A stretch of 64,000 nucleotides of DNA from Pseudomonas veronii (GTDB lineage: Bacteria > Pseudomonadota > Gammaproteobacteria > Pseudomonadales > Pseudomonadaceae): assembly GCF_001439695.1 (NCBI RefSeq), contig NZ_JYLL01000004.1:342528-406527 (forward strand), written 5' to 3'. Below, in pieces: positions 49,381 to 58,909 of this stretch (position 1 is the first letter of the stretch; every line of letters starts with the position of its first letter). The notes under the pieces are model-generated. The model did no database searches. It was not told the origin of the DNA and was given only the letters and a program-made list of their open reading frames with translations. A program made the position numbers and the translations under genes.

Positions 49381-50688
49381 TCACTGAGGGCGAAGATCGG
49401 GAGTCTTGGGCGTTTTGATGTCCCAGACGTTAGCGTCTCGATGAAGCTGTTCCCACGCACGAACTTTTAGACGAGCCCCGTTAAAAACGCGCACATAGTT
49501 TTCATATTTTATCTTCGCCGCAGCCTGAGGCGACAATGTCGCAAACACCGGATCCAGGATCTTAGAAACACTCTTATAGTCTTGGGCGGCCATTAATTTT
49601 CCGGGGGCAACGGTCATTCCGGCACCTGGAAGAACCTCGAACTTGTTGCGCCCGAAAATAACGGTATCAGAGCCCCAAAGAATCCGGTCCTGATATTTAT
49701 CTAGAAATGCAGTCCATTCTTCAGTCGATGGCATTGCTGAGCCAGGATGAAGAATCGTTTCCTGTACGATATCCCAAGAAATATCGACCAGCCAATTATT
49801 GCAACTATCCAAGACTCGACCAACGATTGCCAAGTGGTCTTTTGTAGGTTTGACGAATCGCCCCAAACCGGTATGAGCCCAAATAGTGACCGTTTTGGGG
49901 GCCGTTGAGCACAGCGATTTCAGTTCTGACTCATAATTCCGTTCAGGGTGGAGAGCTTTTACTTCACCGGTGTGTGTAACATCCGAATCATAGACATCGT
50001 TGTGAAGCGTCGCCACGAGCCCTATTTCGCCAGCTTCCTGGAGAAGGCTGGAGAGTGATTCTGAAGTCAGGGACATCGTCTCGTCAGCGCTGTGAACGTC
50101 CGATGGAATATCGCCTGCGGCAGTGTGGCTGATTGGCTCACCCGCGATTTTCTTGGAGACGACTTCTTTATGAATTGTAAACTCACCGATTCCAACAAAT
50201 GCCCCGGGGTACGTGAGTATCGCCCGTTTCAGATGCTGAACGGCATAGCGATCCATGGGATTAAATCCCGTGATCATGAGATCTAATCGTTCTTGGTACT
50301 CCCGGGGCAGTTCAAGATATTCCTTGGCGTACATGGCATCGGCGAATGCATAGTAATAAAGATCTGACTTCGGCCCAATATAGTAGTTCGGCCCGAACGC
50401 ATCCCCTCCGGAATTTGCTTGGTACCCCTCAAAACTGTCCCATCGTTGTTGCAGTGGCAGTGGCATCACGACCGAGCGCGTGATACCCGTCGACATGTAG
50501 TTGTCTACCAGATTGCGCAGCGTTGTGCCTTGGAAGGCATAGTTGGAAATATGAAAGTGAGAATCCGCGAGTGGCTCAGTAGGTTTGGTGGAATCAGCGC
50601 TGCGCTCTGGCGGTGACGAACACCCCGATGCTACTGCCATAAAAGCAACCAAAGCTGTCCGTTTCATTTGAGTTGCAACATCAATCAT
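49381..50688 (-). CDS. Amidohydrolase-family lipoprotein
   Basis: 435 residues. Lipoprotein signal with VASGC (Cys23), then a TIM-barrel hydrolase of the amidohydrolase-2 type: HxH metal pair at 44-46 (DSHFHIS), a His in IWAHTGLGRF, and the late WGSD that carries the catalytic Asp. An extracytoplasmic metal-dependent hydrolase, unusual because most relatives are cytoplasmic. ATG at 50688 follows GGGGTG. It faces the same way as the 5-oxoproline genes but 151 bases separate them. Substrate unknown. Confidence 0.75.
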   Translation of the reverse strand: MIDVATQMKRTALVAFMAVASGCSSPPERSADSTKPTEPLADSHFHISNYAFQGTTLRNLVDNYMSTGITRSVVMPLPLQQRWDSFEGYQANSGGDAFGPNYYIGPKSDLYYYAFADAMYAKEYLELPREYQERLDLMITGFNPMDRYAVQHLKRAILTYPGAFVGIGEFTIHKEVVSKKIAGEPISHTAAGDIPSDVHSADETMSLTSESLSSLLQEAGEIGLVATLHNDVYDSDVTHTGEVKALHPERNYESELKSLCSTAPKTVTIWAHTGLGRFVKPTKDHLAIVGRVLDSCNNWLVDISWDIVQETILHPGSAMPSTEEWTAFLDKYQDRILWGSDTVIFGRNKFEVLPGAGMTVAPGKLMAAQDYKSVSKILDPVFATLSPQAAAKIKYENYVRVFNGARLKVRAWEQLHRDANVWDIKTPKTPDLRPQ

Positions 50689-50839
50689 TTATTCACCCCG
50701 TCTAAAAAATCACAACCTTCAACCAAAATTGAAAGCTCGTTATAAGCCGTATCTGTTTTCTTGCCGGTTAACGTCCATTTACAACAGCGAATAATTCAGT
50801 CGTCTTGAGCCGAGCCCAGGGCGAACGAGTCGACTCTCA

Positions 50840-52576
50840 TCAACTCACAATTTTTGCGATTGCAATGCCTGCGGCGACGGTCGAGCCCACGGACACCGTT
50901 AGGGTGATGCGTCCTGCGCGGTGTGCCGTGACTTGCATTTCCATCTTCATCGCCTCCATGGATGCGAGGGTGTCGCCCACAGCCACGTTGTCGCCGTCGG
51001 CGACGTTCCAGGACTGCAGGGTGCCCGAGATCGGGGCTACAACGGCGGCGGCATCCGTCGAAATGGAAGACACATCAGCCCCCTCGCGCTCAGCAGACGG
51101 CGCAGTGGAATGTAGCCCGCGCAGCAGTTCAGCCGGCAACCCGAGCGCAATCCTTCGGCCATCGATCTCCACGGCCGTGCGTACCAGCGCGATATCGGCC
51201 AGCGGTTCAGGCCGTACAGCGGCCGCCAGCGTGTCGGCAAAATCTGTCTCGATCCAGCGCGTATGCACGCTGAAAGCATCGGCTGATGTGAAATCGGCGT
51301 GCGCCATCACCGCCCGGTGAAAAGGAAGCACCGATGGCACCCCTTCGATTCGGAACTCCTTCAGCGCCCGGCGCGCGCGGGCTATAGCCTGGGCACGGGT
51401 GGCGCCAGTAATGATCAACTTGGCCATCAGCGAATCGAATGTACCTGGGACGGTAGAACCCGACTGCACGCCGGTATCGACGCGCACGCCGGGCCCCGAC
51501 GGTGCCTCGAACAGATGCACCAACCCCGGCGCGGGTAGAAAGCCGCGCCCCACATCCTCGGCGTTGATGCGAAACTCGAAAGAATGACCGCGCGGCTTCG
51601 GCGTCTCGGTGACCGACAGCCGCAAGCCATCGGCGATGCGCAGTTGCTCGACGACGAGGTCGATGCCCGTTGTCTCTTCGGTCACTGGATGCTCGACCTG
51701 CAGGCGCGTGTTGACCTCCAGAAACGAGATTGTTCCGGAGGGACTCAACAGAAACTCGACAGTCCCCGCACCGACGTAGCCTGCCTTCGCGCACACATCG
51801 CGCGCCGATTGATGGATGCGCTCACGCTGCTCATCACTGAGGAAGGGCGCGGGGGCTTCTTCCACCAGCTTCTGGTTGCGCCGCTGCAACGAGCAATCGC
51901 GCGTGCCGAGCACGACGACATGGCCGTGCGTATCGGCGATCACCTGCGCCTCGACATGACGAGGCCGATCGAGGAACTGTTCAACGAAACACTCGCCACG
52001 GCCGAAAGCAGTGACCGCTTCACGCACCGCCGACTCGTACAATTCGGCTACTTCGTCGAGCCGCCATGCGACCTTCATGCCGCGGCCGCCACCGCCAAAG
52101 GCCGCCTTGATGGCGATCGGCAGGCCGTTCTTCTCGGCAAAGGCCACGACCTCCTGCGCATCGCGCGCGGGCTCCGACGTGCCAGCCACCAACGGCGCAC
52201 CGACAGCCAGGGCGATCTTGCGCGCCTGCACCTTGTCACCCAGTGCCTCGATGGCTGCCGGCGAAGGGCCGATCCACTTCAGGCCCGCGCCAATCACGGC
52301 CCTGGCAAAAGTTGCGCTTTCCGAAAGGAAACCGTATCCGGGGTGTACCGCGTCGGCGCCACAGCGGTCGGCCACGGCGAGCAGCTTTTCGATGTTCAAG
52401 TAGGTGTCGGCCGGGCGCTGGCCGTCAAGGCCGTAGGCCTCATCGGCCATACGAGCGTGCATCGCGTCGATGTCGGCGTCGGCATACACCGCGACGGATT
52501 TCACACCATAATCGGCACAGGCGCGCACGATGCGTACAGCGATCTCGCCGCGGTTGGCGATAAGAACTTTCTTCAT
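50840..52576 (-). CDS. Biotin carboxylase fused to biotin carboxyl carrier domain
   Basis: 578 residues. Biotin carboxylase start [23 protein letters not shown]-grasp loop [21 protein letters not shown], and a C-terminal biotinyl domain with EAMKME (Lys544). The short fusion lacks a carboxyltransferase. Coupled by a 4-base overlap to the pxpB-pxpC fusion, it resembles carboxylase subunits in lactam- or urea-carboxylating systems, so an ATP-dependent carboxylation before ring opening is possible. Last gene of the operon. Confidence 0.88.
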   Translation of the reverse strand: MKKVLIANRGEIAVRIVRACADYGVKSVAVYADADIDAMHARMADEAYGLDGQRPADTYLNIEKLLAVADRCGADAVHPGYGFLSESATFARAVIGAGLKWIGPSPAAIEALGDKVQARKIALAVGAPLVAGTSEPARDAQEVVAFAEKNGLPIAIKAAFGGGGRGMKVAWRLDEVAELYESAVREAVTAFGRGECFVEQFLDRPRHVEAQVIADTHGHVVVLGTRDCSLQRRNQKLVEEAPAPFLSDEQRERIHQSARDVCAKAGYVGAGTVEFLLSPSGTISFLEVNTRLQVEHPVTEETTGIDLVVEQLRIADGLRLSVTETPKPRGHSFEFRINAEDVGRGFLPAPGLVHLFEAPSGPGVRVDTGVQSGSTVPGTFDSLMAKLIITGATRAQAIARARRALKEFRIEGVPSVLPFHRAVMAHADFTSADAFSVHTRWIETDFADTLAAAVRPEPLADIALVRTAVEIDGRRIALGLPAELLRGLHSTAPSAEREGADVSSISTDAAAVVAPISGTLQSWNVADGDNVAVGDTLASMEAMKMEMQVTAHRAGRITLTVSVGSTVAAGIAIAKIVS

Positions 52577-54177
52577 GGGGTTTCTCGCAGGTCGGAAGAG
52601 AGGGCCGCGGTGAACGCGCGTATGGGGTTGAAGCGCACCTGCGCACCGATGGGGATCTGCCCCGCACGGTCGAGATGGTAAGGGGCGACAGCGCCGATCA
52701 CTGGGTAGCCACCGGTCAGCGGGTGGTCGGCAAGGAAGAGCACGGGCTGGCCGCTTGGCGGCACCTGAATCGCGCCCAACACGGTGCCTTCACTGGGCAG
52801 TTCGGCGATCTGTGCGCGCATCAACGGCGTTTCACCGGCCAGACGCAGGCCGACGCGGTTCGATTGCGGCGTCACAGTCCACAATTGGCTCGCCAACAAT
52901 GCAATGGCCTGCAGTGTGAACCAGTCGGTGCGCGGCCCCATCACGACATCGAGCACCACGGTCTGCGTCGTCGTCGGTAGATCGGCACGAGGCGTTTCGG
53001 GCGCGCCGACGATGGAGCCATGCGTGACCACAGGTACCGGCAAAATGTCACCGGCTTTGATGGGCGGCGGACCGACCTGCGCGAGCGTGTCTGTCGATCG
53101 ACTTCCGAGCACGGGCGCGATCGCGAAGCCACCGCGCACCGCCAGGTAGCTGCGGATGCCGGCACGCGGGTCGCCAAGCGATAGACTGTCGCCATCAGAA
53201 AGTGCGATGGCTTCATGGCCTGGCACACGATATCGAGCGCCGTTCGCACGCGTGAGTTCGATCGGCGCATCGGCACCGGTGAAGGCCACCACCGTGTCTG
53301 CGCGGCTCGTGATTTGGAAACCACCGTAGACGATCTCGACGCAGGCCATGTCGCTCGCATTGCCGACCAGACGGTTGGCCGCGCGCAGTGCGCCCTTATC
53401 CATCGCCCCTGAGGCGGATACGCCCTGCCCGGCCAGACCCTCGCGCCCGAGATCCTGGAACAGCGCCTGCAGGCCGGTGCTACGGACAACAAGCGCCGGA
53501 CCATTGTGGAGCGGAACCTCGACGGGGCCAGTCGACGGCGCTGGCAAAGCTGAAACCTGCCGCCCTGAAACATCGACGAAACGTACCTTGAAGCCCGGTT
53601 GCAGCAGCGCGGGCACGTCACGGCTTAGGTCCCACATCGGCGTGGCAGTCACGCCGATGATCTGCCACCCCCCCGGACTGGCCTGCGGATAGACGCCGCT
53701 GAAAGCGCCGGCCAACCCCACGGCGCCCGCGGGGATGCGCGTGCGTGGCGTAGTGCGACGCGGCACGTTGAGGCTTGGGTGGCCGCCGCTCAGATAGGCG
53801 AACCCAGGTGCGAAGCCAGTGAAGGCAACGGTGTAGTCGCAGCCGGTATGGCGGCGAATCACCTCTTCGCGCGAGAGATCAAGCATCTGCGCGACCTCGT
53901 CAAGGTCCTCTCCTTCGTAGGAGACCGGAATCTCCACGCGAGTGGTCGCACGCTCGATCTGCGCCGTGAGGTCCCGGCGGCTGATGCGCGTGACGAGTTC
54001 ATCATGCGTCACCGTGTTAGGCCGGAAGTGAACCATGACCGTGCGTGCGGCCGGTACGAGTTCGACGATGCCATCGATGGGCTCGGCCTGTAGTGATGCA
54101 AGCAGCGCCAGCGTCTGCGACAAGTCATCTAGCTCGACCAACAGGGCGTCGAGATTAGCGGGCAGAAATCGCATCAT
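52573..54177 (-). CDS. 5-oxoprolinase subunits B and C, fused (KipI-KipA type)
   Basis: 534 residues. The first 230 ([19 protein letters not shown], then [18 protein letters not shown]) match PxpB/KipI. The remainder ([20 protein letters not shown], then [11 protein letters not shown] and [12 protein letters not shown]) matches PxpC/KipA. In E. coli these are separate subunits of 5-oxoprolinase; here they are one chain. Overlaps pxpA and the carboxylase gene by four bases at either end. Confidence 0.9.
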   Translation of the reverse strand: MMRFLPANLDALLVELDDLSQTLALLASLQAEPIDGIVELVPAARTVMVHFRPNTVTHDELVTRISRRDLTAQIERATTRVEIPVSYEGEDLDEVAQMLDLSREEVIRRHTGCDYTVAFTGFAPGFAYLSGGHPSLNVPRRTTPRTRIPAGAVGLAGAFSGVYPQASPGGWQIIGVTATPMWDLSRDVPALLQPGFKVRFVDVSGRQVSALPAPSTGPVEVPLHNGPALVVRSTGLQALFQDLGREGLAGQGVSASGAMDKGALRAANRLVGNASDMACVEIVYGGFQITSRADTVVAFTGADAPIELTRANGARYRVPGHEAIALSDGDSLSLGDPRAGIRSYLAVRGGFAIAPVLGSRSTDTLAQVGPPPIKAGDILPVPVVTHGSIVGAPETPRADLPTTTQTVVLDVVMGPRTDWFTLQAIALLASQLWTVTPQSNRVGLRLAGETPLMRAQIAELPSEGTVLGAIQVPPSGQPVLFLADHPLTGGYPVIGAVAPYHLDRAGQIPIGAQVRFNPIRAFTAALSSDLRETP

Positions 54178-54947
54178 GGTACGACTCCCATGTCGACGAA
54201 AGGAGCGACCTTGACGCCCGAACGCTCAAGCAGCGCACGCACTTGCCGCGCCATCTCCACCGCGCCGGGGCTGTCACCATGCACGCAGACCGAATCGGCC
54301 TTAAGGCGCACGATGCTGCCGTCAATGGCCGTGACCACACCCTCGGTCGCCAGGCGAAGCATGCGCTCGGCAACATCCTGCGCATCGTGCAGCACGGAGC
54401 CCTTCTCGCGACGGGAGACCAGCGAACCGTCCGGCATGTAGGCGCGATCGGCAAAGGCTTCGGCCACAGTGCTCAGCCCGCTTGCCTGCGCCCAGCCGAG
54501 TAGCGGCGAGCCGGCCAAACCGACCAGCACCAGTGACGGGTCGATTGCGCGGATGGCGGCAATCACGTCGTGTGCCTGGCGCTTATCGTGCGCGATGGTG
54601 TTGTAGAGCGCTCCGTGTGGTTTGACGTATCGTACCGACGTGCCGGCCACCGCAGCCAACCCCTTCAGCGCGCCGATCTGGTAGATCACGTCAGCCTGCA
54701 GGTCGGCGCTTGCCACGTCCATTTGGCGGCGGCCGAAACCGACGAGGTCGGGATAGGCGACGTGCGCGCCTACTGCCACGCCGCGCTCCGCCGCTTGACG
54801 TAGCGTCCGCAGGATGCCGGCAGCGTCGCCAGCGTGGAAACCGCAGGCCACGTTGGCACTGCTCACGATGCTGAGCATCGCGTGGTCGTCACCCATGCGC
54901 CAGGCGCCCAGGCTTTCACCCAAGTCACTATTGAGGTCTATCTTCAT
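54174..54947 (-). CDS. pxpA: 5-oxoprolinase subunit A (LamB/YcsF family)
   Basis: 257 residues beginning [20 protein letters not shown], with the family motifs [29 protein letters not shown] and [10 protein letters not shown]. Part of the ATP-dependent enzyme that opens 5-oxoproline to glutamate. The end of the gene overlaps the pxpB-pxpC fusion by four bases; DUF979 lies 15 bases upstream in the operon. Confidence 0.93.
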   Translation of the reverse strand: MKIDLNSDLGESLGAWRMGDDHAMLSIVSSANVACGFHAGDAAGILRTLRQAAERGVAVGAHVAYPDLVGFGRRQMDVASADLQADVIYQIGALKGLAAVAGTSVRYVKPHGALYNTIAHDKRQAHDVIAAIRAIDPSLVLVGLAGSPLLGWAQASGLSTVAEAFADRAYMPDGSLVSRREKGSVLHDAQDVAERMLRLATEGVVTAIDGSIVRLKADSVCVHGDSPGAVEMARQVRALLERSGVKVAPFVDMGVVP

Positions 54948-54962
54948 GTTGTTTTCTTTTCT

Positions 54963-55919
54963 TTAGCGAAACATCAGGAAATACAGGATGAAAACATTGC
55001 AAGTCAGCAAGGCCAGCGCCGTGGGCACCTGCGCGCGGATCACCGCGTTTTTGTCGGGCAGTTCGAGTAGGGCCGCCGGTACGATATTAAAGTTGGCTGC
55101 CATCGGCGTAAGCAAGGTGCCGCAATAACCCGAGAGCATGCCGATGGCTGCCATAAGGGCCGGGTTACCGTCGTACATGCCGACCAGGACTGGCACCCCG
55201 ACGCCCCCTGTCATCACGGGGAAGGCGGCGAAACCGTTGCCCATGATGATGGTGAAAAGCGCCATGCCAACCACGTACACCATCACCGCGAAGAAACGTA
55301 CATCCATGTTGATGTAGCTGGTGGTGATATGCGCCACGGCCTTGCCCACACCGGCGTCGGAGAATACGAGGCCCAGCATGCCGAGCATCTGCGGCAGTAC
55401 CAGCGCCCAACCGAGCGCATCGGTCAGCCGACGCGATTCGCGGATGCCTTGCATCGGCGTTTCGTTCGTCATCTTGCAGACCAGCGCAAGCGCGACCATA
55501 CAGCCCAGCCCTAGGCTTACCATCGTGGTGTTCTTCGGGTCGAGCAGCGGTATGCCGCCAACCACGAGGTACTTCGCCGACAGCGTGCCGATCATGGTCA
55601 CGACCGGGATCGCCAGGGCGGGGATGAAAAGCTTGTTGCCCAGCAGATTGGCGCTGGCCGAGTACTCCGCCGCCGAGCGGGCCACGTGACGGCCAATGCC
55701 GACACCGCCGAAGGCTGCAATCAGCGCCATCACCACAACACCGACGCCGACCCAGACCGGCGGCAACTGGTCGCCGAGCAAGAAGACGAGCGAATAAAGG
55801 CCCCAGAAAAAGGCACTGGAATAGCGCTTTGAGTGCTGGCGATCCATGAGCGTCATCACCGCGGTGATGGCGAGGATGGCACCGACGAGGTAGTACAGGT
55901 GCGTGATCGTGAGCGTCAT
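54963..55919 (-). CDS. DUF979 membrane protein
   Basis: 318 residues, about nine hydrophobic segments, with the family block MSGYCGTLLTPMAANFNIVP-like near the C-terminus (LSGYCGTLLTPM). DUF979 and DUF969 proteins always travel together and usually with pxp genes, so they probably form the 5-oxoproline transporter. ATG at 55919 overlaps the DUF969 stop (ATGA), which fixes the start. Confidence 0.88.
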   Translation of the reverse strand: MTLTITHLYYLVGAILAITAVMTLMDRQHSKRYSSAFFWGLYSLVFLLGDQLPPVWVGVGVVVMALIAAFGGVGIGRHVARSAAEYSASANLLGNKLFIPALAIPVVTMIGTLSAKYLVVGGIPLLDPKNTTMVSLGLGCMVALALVCKMTNETPMQGIRESRRLTDALGWALVLPQMLGMLGLVFSDAGVGKAVAHITTSYINMDVRFFAVMVYVVGMALFTIIMGNGFAAFPVMTGGVGVPVLVGMYDGNPALMAAIGMLSGYCGTLLTPMAANFNIVPAALLELPDKNAVIRAQVPTALALLTCNVFILYFLMFR

Positions 55920-56659
55920 GGTCGGGACTCCTTGCCTTCGACTGTGACGGTTGCCGCCGCGGCCGCGGCGCCGCCGGCCATCTCGCGCATCAACCAAGTG
56001 TCAAGCCGGCGCAGGCGCCAAGCATGGATGGTGAATGCGCAAACAGCTGTCGGAATCCCCCAGAGCGCGACGCGGATCGGCTCGACTTCGATGCCCGCCT
56101 CACGCAAGAACGTGGTCATCAACACGATCGCGCCGAAAGCCACGAAGATATCTTCGCCGAAGAACAGGCCGACGTTATCGGTCGCTGCGGCATACGCTCG
56201 CAGCTTGTGGCGAACCTTCTCCGGCAGTGCCCCAAAACGGGCTTCGGCAGCACCTTCTGCCATTGGCGCGAGCAGCGGTCGCACCATTTGTGGATGGCCG
56301 CCCAGGCTGGTAAGACCGATGGCTGCGGTCATCTGGCGTGCGCCAAGGTAGACAATCAGCAAGCGGCCCGCAGTCGCGGACTTGATGCTGCTGATCCATC
56401 GCTGGGCGTGCTGGCGCAAACCATAACGCTCGAGCAAGCCAATCACCGCCAGCGGTAGCAGGATGATCAACGGCAGGTTACGTGTCTTGATGAAGCCTGT
56501 GCCGATGGCGGCAAGAATCCTATCGACCGGAAAGTGCGCCGCGAAGGCGGTGACGACGGCCGTGACAATCACGACCAACATGGGATTAAAGCGCAGGACG
56601 AAGCCCACGATGATGACGACGACCCCCAGCAAGGGCCACAAGTTGATGTCAGTGGGCAC
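55916..56659 (-). CDS. DUF969 membrane protein
   Basis: 247 residues, about five to six hydrophobic segments, with NPMLVVIVTAVVTAF near the N-terminus and LIILLPLAVIGLLERYGL. Partner of the DUF979 protein encoded next with a 4-base overlap. First gene of the pxp operon, divergent from the GntR regulator. A start codon ATG at 56659 with GGAGAAACG upstream. Confidence 0.88.
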   Translation of the reverse strand: MPTDINLWPLLGVVVIIVGFVLRFNPMLVVIVTAVVTAFAAHFPVDRILAAIGTGFIKTRNLPLIILLPLAVIGLLERYGLRQHAQRWISSIKSATAGRLLIVYLGARQMTAAIGLTSLGGHPQMVRPLLAPMAEGAAEARFGALPEKVRHKLRAYAAATDNVGLFFGEDIFVAFGAIVLMTTFLREAGIEVEPIRVALWGIPTAVCAFTIHAWRLRRLDTWLMREMAGGAAAAAATVTVEGKESRP

Positions 56660-56718
56660 CGGCGTTTCTCCAAGTTGTTTGAGTTATTTTCTTAGATCAC
56701 TCAACTATCTTCATCCGA

Positions 56719-56751
56719 TTGAATGATCATTTCAACAGAATTGTTCAACAA
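56719..56751. promoter_or_regulatory. Dyads between the pxp operon and gntR
   Basis: TTGAA-TGATCAT-TTCAA (56719-56735) and the perfect TTGTT-C-AACAA (56741-56751). Both lie in the 226-base divergent region and have the size of GntR/FadR-type operators. Autorepression plus control of the pxp genes is a reasonable inference. Confidence 0.55.
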
Positions 56752-56885
56752 TCCAACACGGATAATAAAAAGCAATATGCATGCCAAAATATGAATTCGT
56801 TTCAGCCCTACAGGAAAAAGCGACACTGCGAGTAGGGCAAAACCTGCTAGAATCCAATCGCCCCTGCCACTCAGAAGTCCGCTCG

Positions 56886-57563
56886 ATGCCCCTTCCCGCC
56901 TCCCCTTCATTCGTAGCCCAGACGCTAAACGAGCGGATCGCCGAACAGTTGCGTCAGCAAGTCACCCAAGGCGAATTCACACCTGGGCAACGGCTGTCCG
57001 AGCAGGTGCTCAGCGAAAACCTCGGCATCTCGCGAAACACCCTGCGCGAAGTATTCCGGACGCTGGCCAAAGACGGCCTGTTACGACACGAGCCCAACCG
57101 TGGGGTATTCGTGGTGGTTCCCAGCATCGCGGCCGTCATCGACATCTACCGCGTGCGACGCCTCATCGAATGCCAGGCGTTGGCAGAGGCTTACCCGCGC
57201 CACCCGGCGAAGAAGAACATGCGCGCAGCGGCAGAACAGGCCCAGCGAGCGCGGGACGCGGGGGACTGGCTGGCAGTGGGCACAGCTAACATGGACTTCC
57301 ATACGGCCGTCGTTGAACTTGCGGACAGTGAACGCTTGAACGCCATGTTCCGGCGCATACTTGCAGAGCTACGGCTGACTTTTGGGCTGTTGCAGGACGC
57401 CGAGTTCTTGCATGAGCCCTACGTCGATATGAACTTTCAGATTCTTGAACTCGTTGAACGCAACGAGATGGCCAAAGCTCGCGACGCAATGCTTGAATAC
57501 CTCATTCATTCCGAACGCATTGTTTTGGCCGTCTATGCGAGGCGCCCTTCCCAGGAAGGGTGA
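56886..57563 (+). CDS. GntR/FadR-family regulator of the pxp operon
   Basis: 225 residues. N-terminal winged helix (FTPGQRLSEQVLSENLGISR, then NTLREVFRTLAKDGLLRHEP) and C-terminal FCD ligand domain with DFHTAVVEL. ATG at 56886, chosen because the upstream part of the frame is not typical and would cover the operator. Divergent from the 5-oxoproline operon, which it most likely represses; a ligand such as 5-oxoproline is inferred. Confidence 0.85.
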   Translation: MPLPASPSFVAQTLNERIAEQLRQQVTQGEFTPGQRLSEQVLSENLGISRNTLREVFRTLAKDGLLRHEPNRGVFVVVPSIAAVIDIYRVRRLIECQALAEAYPRHPAKKNMRAAAEQAQRARDAGDWLAVGTANMDFHTAVVELADSERLNAMFRRILAELRLTFGLLQDAEFLHEPYVDMNFQILELVERNEMAKARDAMLEYLIHSERIVLAVYARRPSQEG

Positions 57564-57664
57564 AAGCTCCGACGTCCACGCAACATCTGCCCTACACAGC
57601 CGGTCGACTGGTCGATACAGTTAACCAAGCGGGGCTCCTTCAGAAATTTTTGCCGCCCTAGCGC

Positions 57665-57800
57665 ATGAGCGAAGAACTGCCAGACATAGAGCCCCTGTGG
57701 CAGGATGACCTGGTTGCCTTCACCATCGGCTGCTCGTTTTCCTTCGAACAAGCGCTCCTGGATGCCGGCACTGCCCTCAACAACAACGAATGGATGCAAT
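57665..57800 (+). pseudogene. Remnant of a DUF1445 (YcsI, D-glutamate cyclase-like) gene
   Basis: One frame reads [20 protein letters not shown], then [13 protein letters not shown], which matches the conserved core of DUF1445 proteins ([21 protein letters not shown] type). No N-terminal half is visible and homology stops after about 35 residues. Complete DUF1445 genes often accompany pxp operons; here only a piece is left, joined to the next gene. Confidence 0.7.
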
Positions 57801-57809
57801 GGACAAACA

Positions 57810-58349
57810 ATGAACACAGCTCAACGGTCGATTCAGCAGTACATAAACGCCAAGGACAGTAACCGCCCGCATCTGCTGCGCCAGGCTTTTATGCCGGATG
57901 CACAACTGGAGATGGTGGTACACACGGGGTCTATCTCGTTTCCACCCCACGTTGAAGGCCTCGAGTCCATCGGCGACGTACTGGTCAGACGCTTCGGCCA
58001 GACATTCGAAAACGTCTATACCTTTTGTCTGGGACACCCACCGGAGCCGGATAGCAAAACGTTCCAATGCCAATGGCTGGTCGCTATGTCCGACAAAAAC
58101 TCCGGCGAGGTCCGAGTCGGTTGTGGTCAATATGGATGGCAGTTCAATCCCGAGTCGGGACTTGTCGAGCGGCTCACTATCACCATCGAGCATATGAAAA
58201 CCCTGCCACCTACCGATCTTCACACCATCATGGAGTGGGTATCCCACCTGGACTATCCATGGTGCCAACCAGAAGCATTAGCGAGCAACGCTCCAGACAT
58301 AGGCACCCTTGAAGAGGTGATCCAGTATGTAATCCGGTCAGAACAGTGA
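57810..58349 (+). CDS. SnoaL/NTF2-like protein
   Basis: 179 residues starting [20 protein letters not shown]. The early helix, the [21 protein letters not shown] segment (split by a turn) and the strand-rich centre fit the NTF2-like/SnoaL fold of small isomerases and hydrolases. No catalytic set could be assigned. The gene begins inside the YcsI remnant region, so the junction is probably a deletion scar. Confidence 0.7.
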   Translation: MNTAQRSIQQYINAKDSNRPHLLRQAFMPDAQLEMVVHTGSISFPPHVEGLESIGDVLVRRFGQTFENVYTFCLGHPPEPDSKTFQCQWLVAMSDKNSGEVRVGCGQYGWQFNPESGLVERLTITIEHMKTLPPTDLHTIMEWVSHLDYPWCQPEALASNAPDIGTLEEVIQYVIRSEQ

Positions 58350-58402
58350 AGTTGCGGAACACATCTGAAGCGTTGCGGAAGGGATCGTAAATCGCAGGTA
58401 TA

Positions 58403-58436
58403 AAAAACCCCGTAGACGGTAATCTACGGGGTTTTT
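58403..58436. terminator. Bidirectional terminator
   Basis: AAAAACCCCGTAGA/TCTACGGGGTTTTT, a near-perfect stem with loop CGGTAA and T-runs both ways. It lies between the SnoaL gene and the tRNA-Cys fragment and probably was the terminator of that tRNA. Confidence 0.85.
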
Positions 58437-58441
58437 AAGAG

Positions 58442-58488
58442 TGGAGGCCGGGGTTGGAATCGAACTGGCGTAGGTGGAGTTGCAATCC
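58442..58488 (-). pseudogene. tRNA-Cys 3' fragment (integration scar)
   Basis: On the minus strand: GGATTGCAACTCCACCTACG, then CCAGTTCGATTCCAACCCCG and GCCTCCA. This is the anticodon arm (GCA) to CCA part of Pseudomonas tRNA-Cys with several substitutions. The 5' half is absent and AT-rich sequence follows. TTGCGGA motifs at 58352 and 58373, 21 bases apart, lie on the far side of the terminator. Confidence 0.7.
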
Positions 58489-58623
58489 CTAATTATTTTC
58501 TTATTAAACAATAAATTGGACAACATTACATTCCGGACATTCTTGCCTGCTAAGACGCTGCAACTCAAGCGGGTGAATCGCCCCGGGTTTCGTAGACACC
58601 TCTCTGCCTTAAACTGAGGCCAA

Positions 58624-58878
58624 TCAGTCGTCGTCAGACGCAAGTCTCAATAGGTTGGAAAACCGAAAAATCGCCACGTTTATTTCATCTTGAGTGTCGC
58701 CATCCCAGTCTTCAACTGATACCAACTCTGCTTTGAGCGACTCTATTCGTTTTTGGATATCCGCTACTTCCTCACGCCCGCATTTCTTCGCAACCTCCAT
58801 CCATTTTGCGTCAGGGATTCTTTCCTGTAGGGAGAGCCCTTCGCTTGCCTCCGCTATCAGTGCCGATAGTTTGCTCAT
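58624..58878 (-). CDS. Small acidic helical protein, unknown function
   Basis: 84 residues from an ATG at 58878 with GAGGG upstream. MSKLSALIAEASEGLSLQER, then EVADIQKRIESLKAELVSVE has heptad spacing and suggests a coiled coil. The C-terminus is acidic (ASDDD). No family recognised. Downstream of a similar-sized gene on the same strand; they may form an operon. Confidence 0.65.
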   Translation of the reverse strand: MSKLSALIAEASEGLSLQERIPDAKWMEVAKKCGREEVADIQKRIESLKAELVSVEDWDGDTQDEINVAIFRFSNLLRLASDDD

Positions 58879-58909
58879 CGGGTATTTTCCCTCGGCTTTT
58901 TCGTGCCTG

